Source of the DNA: Aliibacillus thermotolerans
Lineage (GTDB): Bacteria > Bacillota > Bacilli > Bacillales > Marinococcaceae
Assembly (NCBI RefSeq): GCF_027853235.1
Contig: NZ_WKJG01000072.1
Span: 62,001-126,000 of the forward strand
Reading direction: 5' to 3'
DNA length: 64,000 nt
This document shows, piece by piece, positions 1 through 10,582 of this stretch. The notes under the pieces were generated by a model. It was not told the origin of the DNA. It worked only from the letters and a program-made list of their open reading frames with translations, and searched no databases. Each line of letters begins with the position of its first letter. Within the stretch, counting starts at the first letter, position 1. The translations under genes and the position numbers were made by a program.

Positions 1-1299
1 TTTATCGTAAATGACGGAAAGGCCGGTCGTTTCCACGTCGAAAACGACATAAGTTGCATCGCGTAGTTCTCGCTTCGTTTCGTTATACGCAATAGGAACT
101 CCATCATCAACAAGATAGGCTTCCATTCCGTATATCACTTTGATATTGTGCTTTTTCGCCGCTTTATATGCTTCTGGAAAAGCTTGCACGACACCGTGGT
201 CGGTAATGGCGATTGCCTCGTGCCCCCACGCTGCTGCTTTTTCAACATATTCACTGGCAGATGCGGTGGCGTCCATTTGACTCATTGTCGTATGAGCATG
301 GAGTTCTACTCGTTTTTCTTCCGCTTCATCTATGCGAACTTCTGGTTGGATTTCCTCGATGTCATTGGCAATCATCACTAAATCTCGTACAAACGTGTCG
401 TTTTGTATCCCGCCCCGGCATCGCAGCCACATACCTTTTTTCACTCTTTCTAATTGCGGAATATCTTCTTTATCACGAGAAAACATTTTCACCATGATGG
501 AATCGGTATAATCGGTGATTTTGAAAGTGAGTAACGTACGACCACTTCGTAGTTCTTTCGTTTCCGCATCAAACACGTATCCTTGAATCGTCACTCTCCG
601 CTCTTCGTCTTGGATGTCTTTTAGCGGCACAGGATCTTCTTTGATAGGGTACCCGATGCGTAAAGTATTGTTCTCGTCGTTTTCTTTTTGTTTTTTCGCT
701 TGTTTTTCTTTTTCCATCATGGCTTCAATCATTTTCGAACGGTCTTCTGCTAATTTTTTCTCTTCAAATTGCGCCATCGCTTCTTTGGAAGGAGCAACTT
801 TTGTGCGCAGAGAGACGGTGGAAAAACCGAGTTTTGTCATTTCTTGTTGCAATTGCGGGAGGCAACGCTTTTCCATCGCCTGTGCTTCGGCTTCATTGCG
901 ACAAATAACAATAAGGGAATCATTCACTCTTTCCGGAGGATTTTTCAGCAAATAGTGACGAAGCGGTAAACTAACTTCGTTTAAGCGCTGAATCAATGTT
1001 TCCCAATAGAGAGGCACTTCATCGAGAGAAAGTGACCCATCCAAATAAGTAAGTGAAAACTCCACCTTGGCAATTTGTTGAAAAGCCGCCGGTAACCGCT
1101 CTTTTAAAGCTTGAAAGGCTTGAAAAGGTAACGGTTTTGGAAATTCAAAAGCAAAGTGCCAAACTTTTGACTGTTTCCAGATAGATAACTTCCGAATTTT
1201 CCCCTCTTTAAAATACTCCTGATGAACGGAGGAATCCAGACCAATTTGCTGCATCAAGAGAGCAAACCGCTCACGGCGAATATCTTCTTCCTTCTGCAT
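1..1299 (-). CDS. polC: DNA polymerase III alpha subunit, PolC type (N-terminal part)
   Basis: This is the replicative polymerase with built-in 3'-5' exonuclease found in low-GC Gram-positives. Only the first 433 codons lie in the window. The N-terminal and OB-fold region is followed by the start of the PHP domain (VELHAHTTMSQMDA, His334 and His336; then AITDHG). The edge cuts the gene just after exonuclease motif I, FDVETTGLS, with the acidic metal ligands at Asp421 and Glu423. PolC exonuclease is known to be inserted within PHP, and the order fits. The ATG at 1299 has GAGGAGG eight to ten bases upstream. It is the last gene of the uppS-to-polC series, 58 bases after proS. Identification is secure; the rest of the gene lies outside the window. 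Confidence 0.97.
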   Translation of the reverse strand, partial: MQKEEDIRRERFALLMQQIGLDSSVHQEYFKEGKIRKLSIWKQSKVWHFAFEFPKPLPFQAFQALKERLPAAFQQIAKVEFSLTYLDGSLSLDEVPLYWETLIQRLNEVSLPLRHYLLKNPPERVNDSLIVICRNEAEAQAMEKRCLPQLQQEMTKLGFSTVSLRTKVAPSKEAMAQFEEKKLAEDRSKMIEAMMEKEKQAKKQKENDENNTLRIGYPIKEDPVPLKDIQDEERRVTIQGYVFDAETKELRSGRTLLTFKITDYTDSIMVKMFSRDKEDIPQLERVKKGMWLRCRGGIQNDTFVRDLVMIANDIEEIQPEVRIDEAEEKRVELHAHTTMSQMDATASASEYVEKAAAWGHEAIAITDHGVVQAFPEAYKAAKKHNIKVIYGMEAYLVDDGVPIAYNETKRELRDATYVVFDVETTGLSVIYDK

Positions 1300-1333
1300 A
1301 CCGAAGCCTCCTCTTCCCAATCCATGAGAAAGA

Positions 1334-1351
1334 CTGTTTCCAAGGAAACAG
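1334..1351 (-). terminator. Hairpin between proS and polC (attenuator candidate)
   Basis: A perfect inverted repeat, CTGTTTCC-AA-GGAAACAG, lies seven bases after the proS stop. On the minus strand it is followed by TCTTTCTC, only a weak U tract. It may be a partial terminator that lowers polC relative to proS, or a processing or stability hairpin. Seen directly; the function is inferred. Confidence 0.45.
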
Positions 1352-1357
1352 CCTGAA

Positions 1358-3073
1358 CTATGAATCGATTTGTTCAAACAATGTGACAAGATAGGATGGT
1401 AAATCACCCACAGGAACTTCCTCTACTTGTCTTTGACGACGGGTTTTCACTTCAACGATACCGTCTTTTGCTTTTTTACCGACCGTGATACGAACAGGAA
1501 GACCAAACAAATCGGCATCATGAAACTTCACGCCGGCGCGTTCTTTCCGATCATCTAATAGCACGTCATAGCCGTGTTGTTGTAATTCTTGATATATCTG
1601 TTCACCTAATTGTGTTTGTTCATCATTTTTCGTGTTCAAAATGAGAAGGTGAATATCGAAAGGCGCTACTGCTGTTGGCCAAATAATACCATGTTCATCG
1701 TGATGTTGTTCGATAATAGCAGCAACGGTTCGGCTCACACCAATCCCGTAACAACCCATGACAAGCGGTTTTTCGCGGCCGTTTTCATCCAAGTAATGCG
1801 CGTTCATCGCTTCGCTATACTTGGTGCCTAATTTAAAGACGTGTCCTACTTCAATTCCTTTCGCAAAACGAATGTTCCCTTTGCCATCCGGAGAAGGATC
1901 TCCTTCTTGAATGAAGCGGTAGTCTCCATAAGCTTCCACCGGAAAGTCTCTCGTTGGATAGACGTGTTGATAATGAACATCATTCATGTTGGCACCACAG
2001 ACGCCATCAGAAACAGTTTTGACCGCTTGGTCGACGAGAACTTTCACGTTCTCACTCACCCCGATAGGACCAATAAAGCCGGCAGAAGCACCCATGATTG
2101 CTTCAATTTCCTCTGGTTCTGCTAGGCGTACGGCGCTCACTTGACAAGCGTTTGCTACTTTGACGTCGTTTACTTCATGGTCGCCACGACAAACGACAAG
2201 AACCGGTTCGTCATCGGCAATAAATAGAACAGATTTCAATAATTGCTTCGGATCAATCGATAAATACGAAGTTAATTCATCGATTGTTTTCACACCTGGC
2301 GTATCAATCTTTTCCATTGCTTTTTGCGGTTCGGGCGCTTTTTCATACATGTCGACCACTTTCGCGATTTCAATGTTGGCTGCATAGTCGGAAGTATCAG
2401 AGTAAGCGATCGTATCTTCTCCGACGTCAGATAGCACCATAAATTCATGGGTGGCTCCCGTTCCACCAATCGCTCCCGCATCTGCTTGTACGGCCCGAAA
2501 GTTCAGACCGCAGCGCGTAAAAATTCGCTTGTATGCTTCATACATCTGCTGATAACTTTTATCTAACCCTCCTTCGTCTACATCGAAAGAATAGGCATCT
2601 TTCATCAAGAATTCCCGAGAACGAAAGACTCCAAAACGCGGGCGACGCTCATCCCGGTATTTTGTTTGAATTTGATAGAGATTCACCGGTAATTTTTTAT
2701 AGCTATTTAATTCATCGCGAACGAGGCTCGTAATCACTTCTTCATGGGTCGGACCAAGGACAAAGTCACGGCCATGACGATCTTTTAGTCGCATCAGTTC
2801 CGGACCGTAATCGGAAAGTCGCCCGGACTCTTCCCATAATTCAGCAGGTTGCACCGCAGGCATGAGTAACTGTTGTGCCCCGGCGCGGTCCATTTCTTCT
2901 TTAATGATGTTCTCTACTTTTTTTAATACTTTTAACCCTAATGGTAGATAAGAATAGACTCCAGCAGCAGTTTGACGAATAAGTCCAGCCCGTAACATGA
3001 GCTGATGGCTCGCAATTTCTGCTCCTTGCGGGATGTCTCTTCTCGTTGGACTAAAAAATTGTGCTTGTCTCAT
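1358..3073 (-). CDS. proS: Prolyl-tRNA synthetase
   Basis: Charges tRNA-Pro with proline in the cytoplasm. At 571 residues it has the usual length of the bacterial (ProS type 1) form. The class II catalytic core shows GPTHEEV (107-113) and the [20 protein letters not shown] stretch (about 140-159). A long insertion of about 180 residues follows, as expected for the INS domain that hydrolyses misacylated Ala-tRNA-Pro. Class II motif 3 is seen as [12 protein letters not shown], and a C-terminal anticodon-binding domain closes the protein. It lies between rseP and polC, as in B. subtilis. No frameshift or missing core residue was seen. Confidence 0.97.
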   Translation of the reverse strand: MRQAQFFSPTRRDIPQGAEIASHQLMLRAGLIRQTAAGVYSYLPLGLKVLKKVENIIKEEMDRAGAQQLLMPAVQPAELWEESGRLSDYGPELMRLKDRHGRDFVLGPTHEEVITSLVRDELNSYKKLPVNLYQIQTKYRDERRPRFGVFRSREFLMKDAYSFDVDEGGLDKSYQQMYEAYKRIFTRCGLNFRAVQADAGAIGGTGATHEFMVLSDVGEDTIAYSDTSDYAANIEIAKVVDMYEKAPEPQKAMEKIDTPGVKTIDELTSYLSIDPKQLLKSVLFIADDEPVLVVCRGDHEVNDVKVANACQVSAVRLAEPEEIEAIMGASAGFIGPIGVSENVKVLVDQAVKTVSDGVCGANMNDVHYQHVYPTRDFPVEAYGDYRFIQEGDPSPDGKGNIRFAKGIEVGHVFKLGTKYSEAMNAHYLDENGREKPLVMGCYGIGVSRTVAAIIEQHHDEHGIIWPTAVAPFDIHLLILNTKNDEQTQLGEQIYQELQQHGYDVLLDDRKERAGVKFHDADLFGLPVRITVGKKAKDGIVEVKTRRQRQVEEVPVGDLPSYLVTLFEQIDS

Positions 3074-3106
3074 TCCTTTAACCCTCTCTTATTTCAACTT
3101 TTTCAT

Positions 3107-4369
3107 TTACATAAAAAATTTGTTGATATCATTCCACGTCACGACGAGCATGAGCAAAAACAAAAGCGCAAAACCGATAAAATGTACCATGCTTTCTTTT
3201 TCTGGATCCACCGGTTTCCCGCGAATCACTTCCGCAAAAATAAAGAGCAGTCGTCCACCATCCAATGCCGGTAAAGGCAATAAGTTGACAATTCCTAAGT
3301 TGATACTTAACATCGCTGCCCATTGAATAAGGACTGCCATTCCAAGCGCTGCCGCTTCTCCTGTGTAATTATAAATACCGACGGGTCCTGCTAAATAATC
3401 TAACGAAAATTCTCCTGTAATAATGAGCCCTAACACATCAAAAATGAGCATGCTAACACGATAAATTTCTTCTCCGGCATAAATAATGGCTTGGATCGGG
3501 GAATATTCGATATTACGGACAACCCCAATCATACCGATTTCAGACTCAGAGAACTCATCGTAGCGAGAAGTCGTTGTCACGGATAGCGATAACGACTCTT
3601 CGCCCCGCCGTATATCAAACGTCATGTCTTCATTCGGATGGGCGCGAATCGTCATCGTCATCTCTTCCCAATCGGAGACTCGCTCGCCGTTGATGGCAAC
3701 AACTTCATCCCCTTCTTGTAAACCAGCCTCCGCCGCAGGACTGTTTTCCGTCAGTTCTCCAATGACCGCATTATCTTGCGGCACCCCATTCACCAAACCG
3801 AAACCGAGTAAAATAACAAAAGCCAATACAAAGTTCATTAACGGTCCGGCAAAAATAGCCATTGCTTTTTGCCACGGCTTTTTCGATTGGAATTGTCTAT
3901 CTAAAGGGGCAATTTGTTCTCTTTTTTCATCGACGACGAGATCGCACTGCTCATCCACTTGATACGTGACAAGACCTTCTTCATCCTCGGTATATGCATC
4001 AATTTTTAATTGCTTTTCCAGATCGATTCTTTCCACGGAAACGATTTTTGCATCCGGATATTTCGATTTATTGTTGACGATAATTTCCCTTACTTTTCCA
4101 TGCTCGTTAAATAATAGACCGATTTTGTAACCGGGTTTAATTTGAACAAGTTCCGGATCTTCTCCTGCCATACGAACGAAACCACCGAGCGGTAATAAAC
4201 GGATCGTATATACCGTTTCATTTTTCTTTGTGGAAAACACTTTTGGTCCAAAACCTATCGCAAATTCTCGACAAAGAATACCTGCTTTTTTTGCAAAATA
4301 CAAGTGGCCCCATTCATGCACAGCGACAAGGACGCCAAAAATGATAATAATCGCGATTAACGTATTCAC
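3107..4369 (-). CDS. rseP: Site-2 intramembrane zinc metalloprotease (RseP/RasP)
   Basis: A membrane protease of 420 residues that cuts transmembrane segments; the B. subtilis homologue RasP cleaves anti-sigma factor RsiW and the cell-division protein FtsL. The first membrane segment holds the zinc motif HEWGH (18-22). A hydrophobic segment around 168-190 precedes a PDZ domain (NSPAAEAGLQEGDEV, near residue 205). The second catalytic signature, LDGGRL, starts at 369 and is followed by a last membrane segment. It lies between dxr and proS with short gaps, consistent with one transcript. I use rseP as the family name; Bacillus workers call it rasP. Confidence 0.95.
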   Translation of the reverse strand: MNTLIAIIIIFGVLVAVHEWGHLYFAKKAGILCREFAIGFGPKVFSTKKNETVYTIRLLPLGGFVRMAGEDPELVQIKPGYKIGLLFNEHGKVREIIVNNKSKYPDAKIVSVERIDLEKQLKIDAYTEDEEGLVTYQVDEQCDLVVDEKREQIAPLDRQFQSKKPWQKAMAIFAGPLMNFVLAFVILLGFGLVNGVPQDNAVIGELTENSPAAEAGLQEGDEVVAINGERVSDWEEMTMTIRAHPNEDMTFDIRRGEESLSLSVTTTSRYDEFSESEIGMIGVVRNIEYSPIQAIIYAGEEIYRVSMLIFDVLGLIITGEFSLDYLAGPVGIYNYTGEAAALGMAVLIQWAAMLSINLGIVNLLPLPALDGGRLLFIFAEVIRGKPVDPEKESMVHFIGFALLFLLMLVVTWNDINKFFM

Positions 4370-4382
4370 AGTTTCCCCACCT

Positions 4383-5531
4383 TTACTCTATTCGAGATCG
4401 AACGAACGCCCGGGTTTCCTTGTCCACCTCGAGAATATGATCAAGGGATGGGTGAGAAATGACTTCGTGACGTTCTAGCGCTTTTTCGATATGTTCTTCA
4501 ATGGACAAGAATTCGATGTTCCCTTCTAAGAAATGTTTCGTTGCTTCTTCGTTCGCCGCATTTAACACCGTTGGCATCGTTCCTCCGATGCGTCCTGCTT
4601 CATATGCAAATTGTAAACAGCGAAACCGTTCGACATCGGGTTTTTCAAAATGTAGTGTCCCTATTTCCCATAAGTTTAACGCTTTTTCTTGGTTGAATTC
4701 AAGCCTTTCCGGATAAGACATCGCATAGGCAATTGGCAACTTCATATTAGGCGTGCCCAGTTGAGCAATGACGCTTTTATCACAATATTCTACGAGGGAG
4801 TGAATAATGCTTTCTTTATGAATAACGACATCTATCTTGTCAAAAGGTATATCAAACAACCAATGGGCTTCGATCACTTCTAAACCTTTATTCATCATGG
4901 TTGCTGAATCAATCGTAATCTTTGCTCCCATGTTCCAATTCGGGTGATTTAATGCTTCGCTCACCGTCACACCGACTAACTCTTCCCGGGTGCGATCACG
5001 AAAACTCCCCCCGGAAGCGGTTAAAATTAAACGCTCGATATCTTCTTTCCGATTTCCTTGTAACGATTGAAAAATAGCCGAATGTTCACTATCTACCGGA
5101 AGCAATTGCACGTTATATTCTTTTGCCATCGACGTGACGATATGCCCGGCTGTCACAAGCGTTTCTTTATTGGCAATCCCAATATCTTTTCCTTCCTTGA
5201 TCGCTTCAAGGGTTGGAATCAAACCGAGACTGCCAACGACGGCATTCATTAAAAATGTAGCATCCTTATGTACAGCGACTTCACAAAGACCTTCCGCGCC
5301 AAAATAGACTTGCACACGATCTCCAAATAGTTGTTGAATAGTGGACACATCTTCTTCGTTCGCCACCGAAACGATTTGAGGTTGAAATTCTTTCACTTGT
5401 TCAATGAGTAAATCAATATTTCTACCTGCAGCCATTGCTACGAGCCGAAAACGATCGGGATGTTCGCGAATGACCTCTAACGTTTGAACTCCGATCGAAC
5501 CAGTGGAGCCAATTAAAGCTATGTTTTTCAT
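4383..5531 (-). CDS. dxr: 1-deoxy-D-xylulose 5-phosphate reductoisomerase
   Basis: Converts DXP to methylerythritol 4-phosphate with NADPH, the committed step of the non-mevalonate isoprenoid pathway. The N-terminal Rossmann loop is GSTGSIG (8-14). NKET (121-124) and the metal site DSEH (147-150) are intact, followed by the conserved [10 protein letters not shown]. At 382 residues it has the family's length. It sits directly between cdsA and rseP, thirteen bases ahead of the latter. With uppS two genes upstream it links isoprenoid precursor supply to undecaprenyl lipid carrier synthesis. Confidence 0.97.
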   Translation of the reverse strand: MKNIALIGSTGSIGVQTLEVIREHPDRFRLVAMAAGRNIDLLIEQVKEFQPQIVSVANEEDVSTIQQLFGDRVQVYFGAEGLCEVAVHKDATFLMNAVVGSLGLIPTLEAIKEGKDIGIANKETLVTAGHIVTSMAKEYNVQLLPVDSEHSAIFQSLQGNRKEDIERLILTASGGSFRDRTREELVGVTVSEALNHPNWNMGAKITIDSATMMNKGLEVIEAHWLFDIPFDKIDVVIHKESIIHSLVEYCDKSVIAQLGTPNMKLPIAYAMSYPERLEFNQEKALNLWEIGTLHFEKPDVERFRCLQFAYEAGRIGGTMPTVLNAANEEATKHFLEGNIEFLSIEEHIEKALERHEVISHPSLDHILEVDKETRAFVRSRIE

Positions 5532-5564
5532 TCATATACTCCTTTTACATATAAAATGACACGT

Positions 5565-6359
5565 TTATCCGAGCAGTTGGAAGAAATAAAGAATGGGCAT
5601 GACAAACAATAAACTATCAAAACGATCTAAAATGCCTCCATGACCTGGTAAAATGGTACCTGAATCCTTTACTTGAACATGACGTTTTAACGCTGATTCT
5701 ACTAAATCTCCAACTTGTCCAAATATGGATATGATGAAAACGAACAGCAGCAGTTGCCAAAAAGAAGGGAATAATGGGAAAAAGGAATAAAACAAAATGC
5801 CAACGAAGAGCGCTGTGCCGATCCCGCCAATCGAGCCTTCCAGCGTCTTTTTTGGACTGATCGCCGGCCAAAGTTTTCGTCTTCCCCACGTTTTTCCAAC
5901 AAAATAGGCCCCTGTATCAGTAGACCAAATGAGAAATAAAATGAGTAATACGAGTAAAAATCCCGTTTCCTCCACAGCGCGTGCCACGAGGAGATGATGA
6001 AACCCATACCCTATATAAATGGCAGAAATCGTCACGAAACCAGCGTCATCATATGTACGAAAGTTTTTTGTAAGTACCGTACAGAGAAACAGTAAAAAAA
6101 CACCGATGACAAACCATTCCCATGAAGTGAACCAGCTCCAACTTTCCCACCAATTGTCCGGAAGTAATAACGCCATCATCATGAACATTCCTATAAAACT
6201 CATAGGAGAAACGATCGGGAGCCCTTTCATACGTAACGTTTCATACATGGCAACGATTGCAATAAGTATTACCGCACCTGTAAATACGTAACCACCAATG
6301 TAGACGACGCTCAGTAAAAATAATGCACCGAAAAACCCTGTAATAACCCGTTCCTTCAT
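5565..6359 (-). CDS. cdsA: Phosphatidate cytidylyltransferase (CDP-diglyceride synthase)
   Basis: Activates phosphatidic acid with CTP to CDP-diacylglycerol, the precursor of membrane phospholipids. The 264-residue protein is mostly hydrophobic with seven or eight likely membrane segments. Its C-terminal signature GDLVESALKRHVQVKDSG, then LPGHGGILDRFDS, is the diagnostic CdsA motif with conserved Asp residues. It starts 17 bases after uppS ends, so the two are probably cotranscribed. Confidence 0.96.
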   Translation of the reverse strand: MKERVITGFFGALFLLSVVYIGGYVFTGAVILIAIVAMYETLRMKGLPIVSPMSFIGMFMMMALLLPDNWWESWSWFTSWEWFVIGVFLLFLCTVLTKNFRTYDDAGFVTISAIYIGYGFHHLLVARAVEETGFLLVLLILFLIWSTDTGAYFVGKTWGRRKLWPAISPKKTLEGSIGGIGTALFVGILFYSFFPLFPSFWQLLLFVFIISIFGQVGDLVESALKRHVQVKDSGTILPGHGGILDRFDSLLFVMPILYFFQLLG

Positions 6360-6376
6360 CGTTTATCCCCCATCTA

Positions 6377-7144
6377 TTATACGCCACCATATCGCCTTTG
6401 TCGTTGTTGATATATAAGAATCGCCTCCACAAAATCTTCCGCTTTAAAATCCGGCCATAATACATCTGTAAACCAAAATTCACTATAAGCTAATTGCCAG
6501 AGCATGAAGTTGCTTAGACGTTTTTCACCACTCGTCCGAATGAGTAAATCAGGGTCAGGCAGTCCTTTACTTAATAAGTGCGATTCAATGACTTGTTCAT
6601 TAATGTCAGAGGAATGAAGCGAACCCTCTTCTACTTTTTTAACGATGTTTTTTAATGCTTCACTTATTTCTCGTCGCCCTCCATAATTGAGCGCAAAGTT
6701 TAAGATGAGACCGTTATTATTTTTCGTCTCTGTCACTGCTTTGTTCACTGCTTTTAACGTATGTGCAGGTAAAAGGGATTGATCTCCCATAATCCTCACT
6801 TGGACATTGTTTTTCTTTAGTTTCGGCAACTCTTTATGAAGGAACTGTTCAGGAAGGCGCATTAAAAAATCCACTTCACTTTTCGGCCTTTTCCAATTTT
6901 CCGTAGAAAATGCATATAAAGTTAGATACTTCACTTGTAGGTCGTTTGCTTTTTCGACAATTTTGTGAATCACTTTCATTCCTTCACGGTGACCTGCAAC
7001 GCGGGGAAGACCTTTTTTTTGCGCCCAGCGACCATTTCCGTCCATGATGATTGCAATATGAGCAGGAATTTTTTCTATATCTAATAACTGTTCATTCTTT
7101 GTATGTTCTGGTTTCTTCGTGTGAAAAAATCGCTCCATGACCAT
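6377..7144 (-). CDS. uppS: Undecaprenyl pyrophosphate synthase (cis-prenyltransferase)
   Basis: Adds isopentenyl units to farnesyl-PP to make the C55 lipid carrier for peptidoglycan and teichoic acid. Conserved motifs are IAIIMDGNGRW with the catalytic Asp, TLYAFSTENWKRP, and the C-terminal RTSGEKRLSNFMLWQ. Two starts are possible. The outer ATG at 7180 adds 12 residues but lies about 12 bases after a terminator hairpin and lacks a ribosome site at normal spacing. The inner ATG at 7144 has AAAGG eleven bases upstream and gives 255 residues, near the 260 of B. subtilis. I chose the inner start with moderate confidence; the identity is secure. It heads the uppS-cdsA-dxr-rseP group. Confidence 0.93.
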   Translation of the reverse strand: MVMERFFHTKKPEHTKNEQLLDIEKIPAHIAIIMDGNGRWAQKKGLPRVAGHREGMKVIHKIVEKANDLQVKYLTLYAFSTENWKRPKSEVDFLMRLPEQFLHKELPKLKKNNVQVRIMGDQSLLPAHTLKAVNKAVTETKNNNGLILNFALNYGGRREISEALKNIVKKVEEGSLHSSDINEQVIESHLLSKGLPDPDLLIRTSGEKRLSNFMLWQLAYSEFWFTDVLWPDFKAEDFVEAILIYQQRQRRYGGV

Positions 7145-7190
7145 ACGTGCACCAACCTTTACAATCTTGAATTTGTTCATCCATGGTGCA

Positions 7191-7221
7191 AAAAAACCCT
7201 CTTTTCAGCGAAGAGGGTTTT
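7191..7221 (-). terminator. Rho-independent terminator after frr
   Basis: An 11-bp perfect stem, AAAACCCTCTT with AAGAGGGTTTT around a 7-base loop, is followed on the minus strand by a run of T residues. It lies 32 bases after the frr stop. The A/T symmetry could also make it work on the plus strand. It ends only about 11 bases before the outer uppS ATG, so the uppS transcript must either read through it or start from a promoter I cannot recognise inside frr. Confidence 0.85.
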
Positions 7222-7253
7222 ATCAGCATGCTCTTATTGTACCTTGATTTACA

Positions 7254-7811
7254 TTAAACTTCCATAATTTCTTTTTCTTTATCTTCTGCTGCTTGATTAA
7301 TCGTGTCAATGTTTTTGTCGGTAATTTGTTGGACTTCATCTTGATAACGACGTAATTCGTCCTCTGTAATTTCTCCCTCTTTTTCTTTTTTCTTTAATTC
7401 ATCATTCGTCTCTCGGCGAACATTTCGTACCGCTACTCGCGCCTCTTCTGCATATTTATTCACCAGTTTGACAATTTCTTTCCGACGCTCTTCCGTCAGT
7501 GCCGGAATTTGAATTCGGATGACATCGCCGTCATTGTTAGGTGTTAAACCAAGATCCGCTTTTTGAATCGCTTTTTCAATCTCACCGATGGATGATTTGT
7601 CAAAAGGGGTCACAACTAATAAGCGCGCTTCGGGTACTGCAATGGTCGCCAATTGATTCAGCGGAGTGGCTGCTCCGTAATAATTTACCATCACTTTATC
7701 GAGCATGGCCGGGTTTGCTCTACCTGCCCGCAATGTTCCAAGCTCTTTATATAGGGCCTCAATGGACTTTTTCATTTTTTCGTCTGCATCTTGAAGCAGT
7801 TGATTCGGCAT
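7254..7811 (-). CDS. frr: Ribosome recycling factor
   Basis: Splits post-termination ribosomes together with EF-G. The 185-residue protein has the standard family length and sequence: an N-terminal helix, [20 protein letters not shown], then [17 protein letters not shown] and a long charged C-terminal helix that completes the tRNA-shaped three-helix bundle. It starts right after pyrH stops (the stop and next start abut), so translation is likely coupled. A strong terminator follows it. Confidence 0.98.
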   Translation of the reverse strand: MPNQLLQDADEKMKKSIEALYKELGTLRAGRANPAMLDKVMVNYYGAATPLNQLATIAVPEARLLVVTPFDKSSIGEIEKAIQKADLGLTPNNDGDVIRIQIPALTEERRKEIVKLVNKYAEEARVAVRNVRRETNDELKKKEKEGEITEDELRRYQDEVQQITDKNIDTINQAAEDKEKEIMEV

Positions 7812-8663
<852 letters not shown>

Positions 8664-8672
8664 TCACGTTTG

Positions 8673-9551
8673 TTATTTTTTCATTTGTGAAGCTACTTCA
8701 TCCGCGAAATTTTCTTCGCGTTTTTCCATTCCTTCGCCGACTTCATAACGTACAAAGGACTTCACGGAAGCGCCTTTACTTTTTACATATTTTCCTACTT
8801 TTTGATCGCTATCTTTGACGAATTCTTGATCAAGTAAGCACACTTGTTCAAAGAACTTGTTCATACGGCCTTCCACCATTTTTTCCACAATTTTTTCCGG
8901 TTTTCCTTCATTCAACGCTTGCTGTTTCAATACTTCCCGCTCCCGGTTCGCTTCTTCTTCCGGCACTTCTTCCCGAGAGACATATTTTGGATTGATGGCA
9001 GCAACATGCATCGCTACATCTTTGGCCACTTCTTCATCTGTTGTTCCTTCAAGTACCGTGAGAACGCCTATGCGGCCCCCCATGTGAAGGTACGTACCAA
9101 ATGCGGCGTTGTCGCTTTTCTCCACTACTTCAAAGCGGCGAAGAGAAATTTTTTCTCCGATTTTTGCAATTTGGCTATTAATATAGTCTTCAAGTGTGCC
9201 GTCATCCATCTTGCTTTGTAGCGCTTCTTCCGTATTTTTCGGAGCTGTCGCTAGTAAATGTTTAGCAATCGTTTGCACTAACGCTTGGAAGTTTTCATTT
9301 TTCGCAACAAAATCCGTTTCTGCATTTACTTCTACAATGACCGCCTTATTTCCTTCACTTACAACCGAAGCAAGGCCTTCCGCTGCTATCCGATCCGCTT
9401 TTTTCTCCGCTTTGGCCATTCCTTTTTCCCGCAAGTAGTCAATTGCTTTTTCAATGTCTCCGTTTGTTTCTGTCAATGCTTTTTTGCAGTCCATCATCCC
9501 TGCGCCTGTTTTTTCCCGTAGTTCTTTTACCATGCTTGCTGAAATTGCCAT
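8673..9551 (-). CDS. tsf: Elongation factor Ts
   Basis: Guanine-nucleotide exchange factor for EF-Tu. The N-terminal UBA-like domain begins [20 protein letters not shown], and the [10 protein letters not shown] motif contacting EF-Tu is present. At 292 residues it matches the family. A longer reading frame extends 14 codons upstream, but the ATG at 9551 has AGGAGG at ideal spacing and matches the family's N-terminus, so the extension is rejected. It follows rpsB after a strong hairpin and precedes pyrH. Confidence 0.97.
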   Translation of the reverse strand: MAISASMVKELREKTGAGMMDCKKALTETNGDIEKAIDYLREKGMAKAEKKADRIAAEGLASVVSEGNKAVIVEVNAETDFVAKNENFQALVQTIAKHLLATAPKNTEEALQSKMDDGTLEDYINSQIAKIGEKISLRRFEVVEKSDNAAFGTYLHMGGRIGVLTVLEGTTDEEVAKDVAMHVAAINPKYVSREEVPEEEANREREVLKQQALNEGKPEKIVEKMVEGRMNKFFEQVCLLDQEFVKDSDQKVGKYVKSKGASVKSFVRYEVGEGMEKREENFADEVASQMKK

Positions 9552-9569
9552 ATTTATTCCTCCTAGCAA

Positions 9570-9608
9570 ATAATAAAGGTGATAAAAGGGCACTCCCCTT
9601 TTACCACC
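9570..9608 (-). terminator. Terminator or attenuator between rpsB and tsf
   Basis: A 13-bp stem with a single G-U pair (9596-9608 with 9578-9590, loop of five) is followed by TTTATTATT on the minus strand. It lies 67 bases after the rpsB stop and 27 bases before the tsf start. An attenuator between rpsB and tsf is known in E. coli, where S2 is needed in larger amount than EF-Ts; the same role is inferred here. Confidence 0.8.
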
Positions 9609-9674
9609 CTTTGTGATGATTCTTCCTGTGCAACTGGCACTTTTTATTTAACAATTTATGAAAGTAGTAGAAGG

Positions 9675-10436
9675 TTAAGAAATTGTCTCTTCTGTTTCTG
9701 TTTCCTCTTTTGCTACTTCTTCTTCGTTCTCAGAAACAACCGCTTCTTCTGAATTTCCTTGGGTTGCTTCAATGACAGCGTCCGCCATTTTGGACGTAAG
9801 CAGGCGAACAGCACGAATCGCATCGTCATTTCCAGGAATGACTTTATCGATTTCGTCCGGATCACAGTTCGTATCAACAATGGCGATGATAGGGATATTT
9901 AGCTTCCGCGCTTCTGCCACCGCAATGCGTTCTTTCCGCGGGTCCACGATAAAAACCGCGTCAGGCAGTTCATTCATCTCTTTAATGCCACCAAGAAACT
10001 TCTCTAAACGTTCTTGTTCTTTTTTAATCAACATAACTTCCTTTTTTGGTAGAACGTCAAATATTCCATCTTCTTCCATTTTTTCAATCTCTTTTAAACG
10101 AGCAATTCGCTTGCGAATCGTTTTAAAGTTTGTGAGCGTTCCACCTAACCAGCGTTGGTTAATATAAAACATACCGGAACGAATCGCTTCTTCACGCACG
10201 GAATCTTGCGCTTGTTTTTTCGTTCCAACAAATAAAATTTTTCCACCATCCGCTGCAACTTCACGCACAAAGTTGTACGCTTCCTCTACCTTTTTCACTG
10301 TCTTTTGCAAATCAATAATGTAAATGCCGTTTCTTTCCGTAAAAATGTAGCGGCTCATTTTTGGGTTCCAACGACGTGTTTGATGCCCAAAATGAACCCC
10401 AGCTTCTAAAAGCTGCTTCATCGAAATAACTGCCAT
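9675..10436 (-). CDS. rpsB: 30S ribosomal protein S2
   Basis: Binds the 30S neck late in assembly and is needed for mRNA and S1 docking. The 253-residue protein begins [20 protein letters not shown], with [14 protein letters not shown] and the later FVGTKKQAQ and [10 protein letters not shown] motifs of the family. The C-terminus ends in an acidic Glu-rich tail of about 30 residues, longer than in B. subtilis S2 (246 residues). The ATG follows AAAGGAGGAAA. It has its own sigma-A promoter and a leader of roughly 100 bases. Confidence 0.98.
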   Translation of the reverse strand: MAVISMKQLLEAGVHFGHQTRRWNPKMSRYIFTERNGIYIIDLQKTVKKVEEAYNFVREVAADGGKILFVGTKKQAQDSVREEAIRSGMFYINQRWLGGTLTNFKTIRKRIARLKEIEKMEEDGIFDVLPKKEVMLIKKEQERLEKFLGGIKEMNELPDAVFIVDPRKERIAVAEARKLNIPIIAIVDTNCDPDEIDKVIPGNDDAIRAVRLLTSKMADAVIEATQGNSEEAVVSENEEEVAKEETETEETIS

Positions 10437-10490
10437 CTTATTTTCCTCCTTTTGGTTTTATTCCTCCGTCCACTTCCTCTTCACTTGAGA

Positions 10491-10502
10491 CCGAACATTC
10501 GG
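10491..10502 (-). promoter_or_regulatory. Leader palindrome upstream of rpsB
   Basis: A 12-base inverted repeat, CCGAA-two bases-TTCGG, lies in the rpsB 5' leader about 45 bases downstream of the promoter -10 box. It could be part of a protein- or RNA-based control of S2 synthesis. Only the repeat is seen; no known S2 leader motif was recognised. Confidence 0.35.
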
Positions 10503-10548
10503 CACCGTCAAGATGAATCCGTTGGACGTGTGTTGTACACCGAGGATT

Positions 10549-10577
10549 AATATACCATAGGTCATAGTTCAAAGCAA
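10549..10577 (-). promoter_or_regulatory. Sigma-A promoter of rpsB
   Basis: Minus-strand TTGCTT (10572-10577), a 17-base spacer and TATATT (10549-10554). The -10 box is preceded by TGG, an extended -10 element. It lies in the gap between swrB and rpsB about 110 bases before the rpsB ATG. Confidence 0.8.
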
Positions 10578-10582
10578 GTACA

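Noticed and set aside
9552-9593. Upstream extension of tsf
   Set aside because: It would translate through the AGGAGG ribosome site; the ATG at 9551 matches the family N-terminus.
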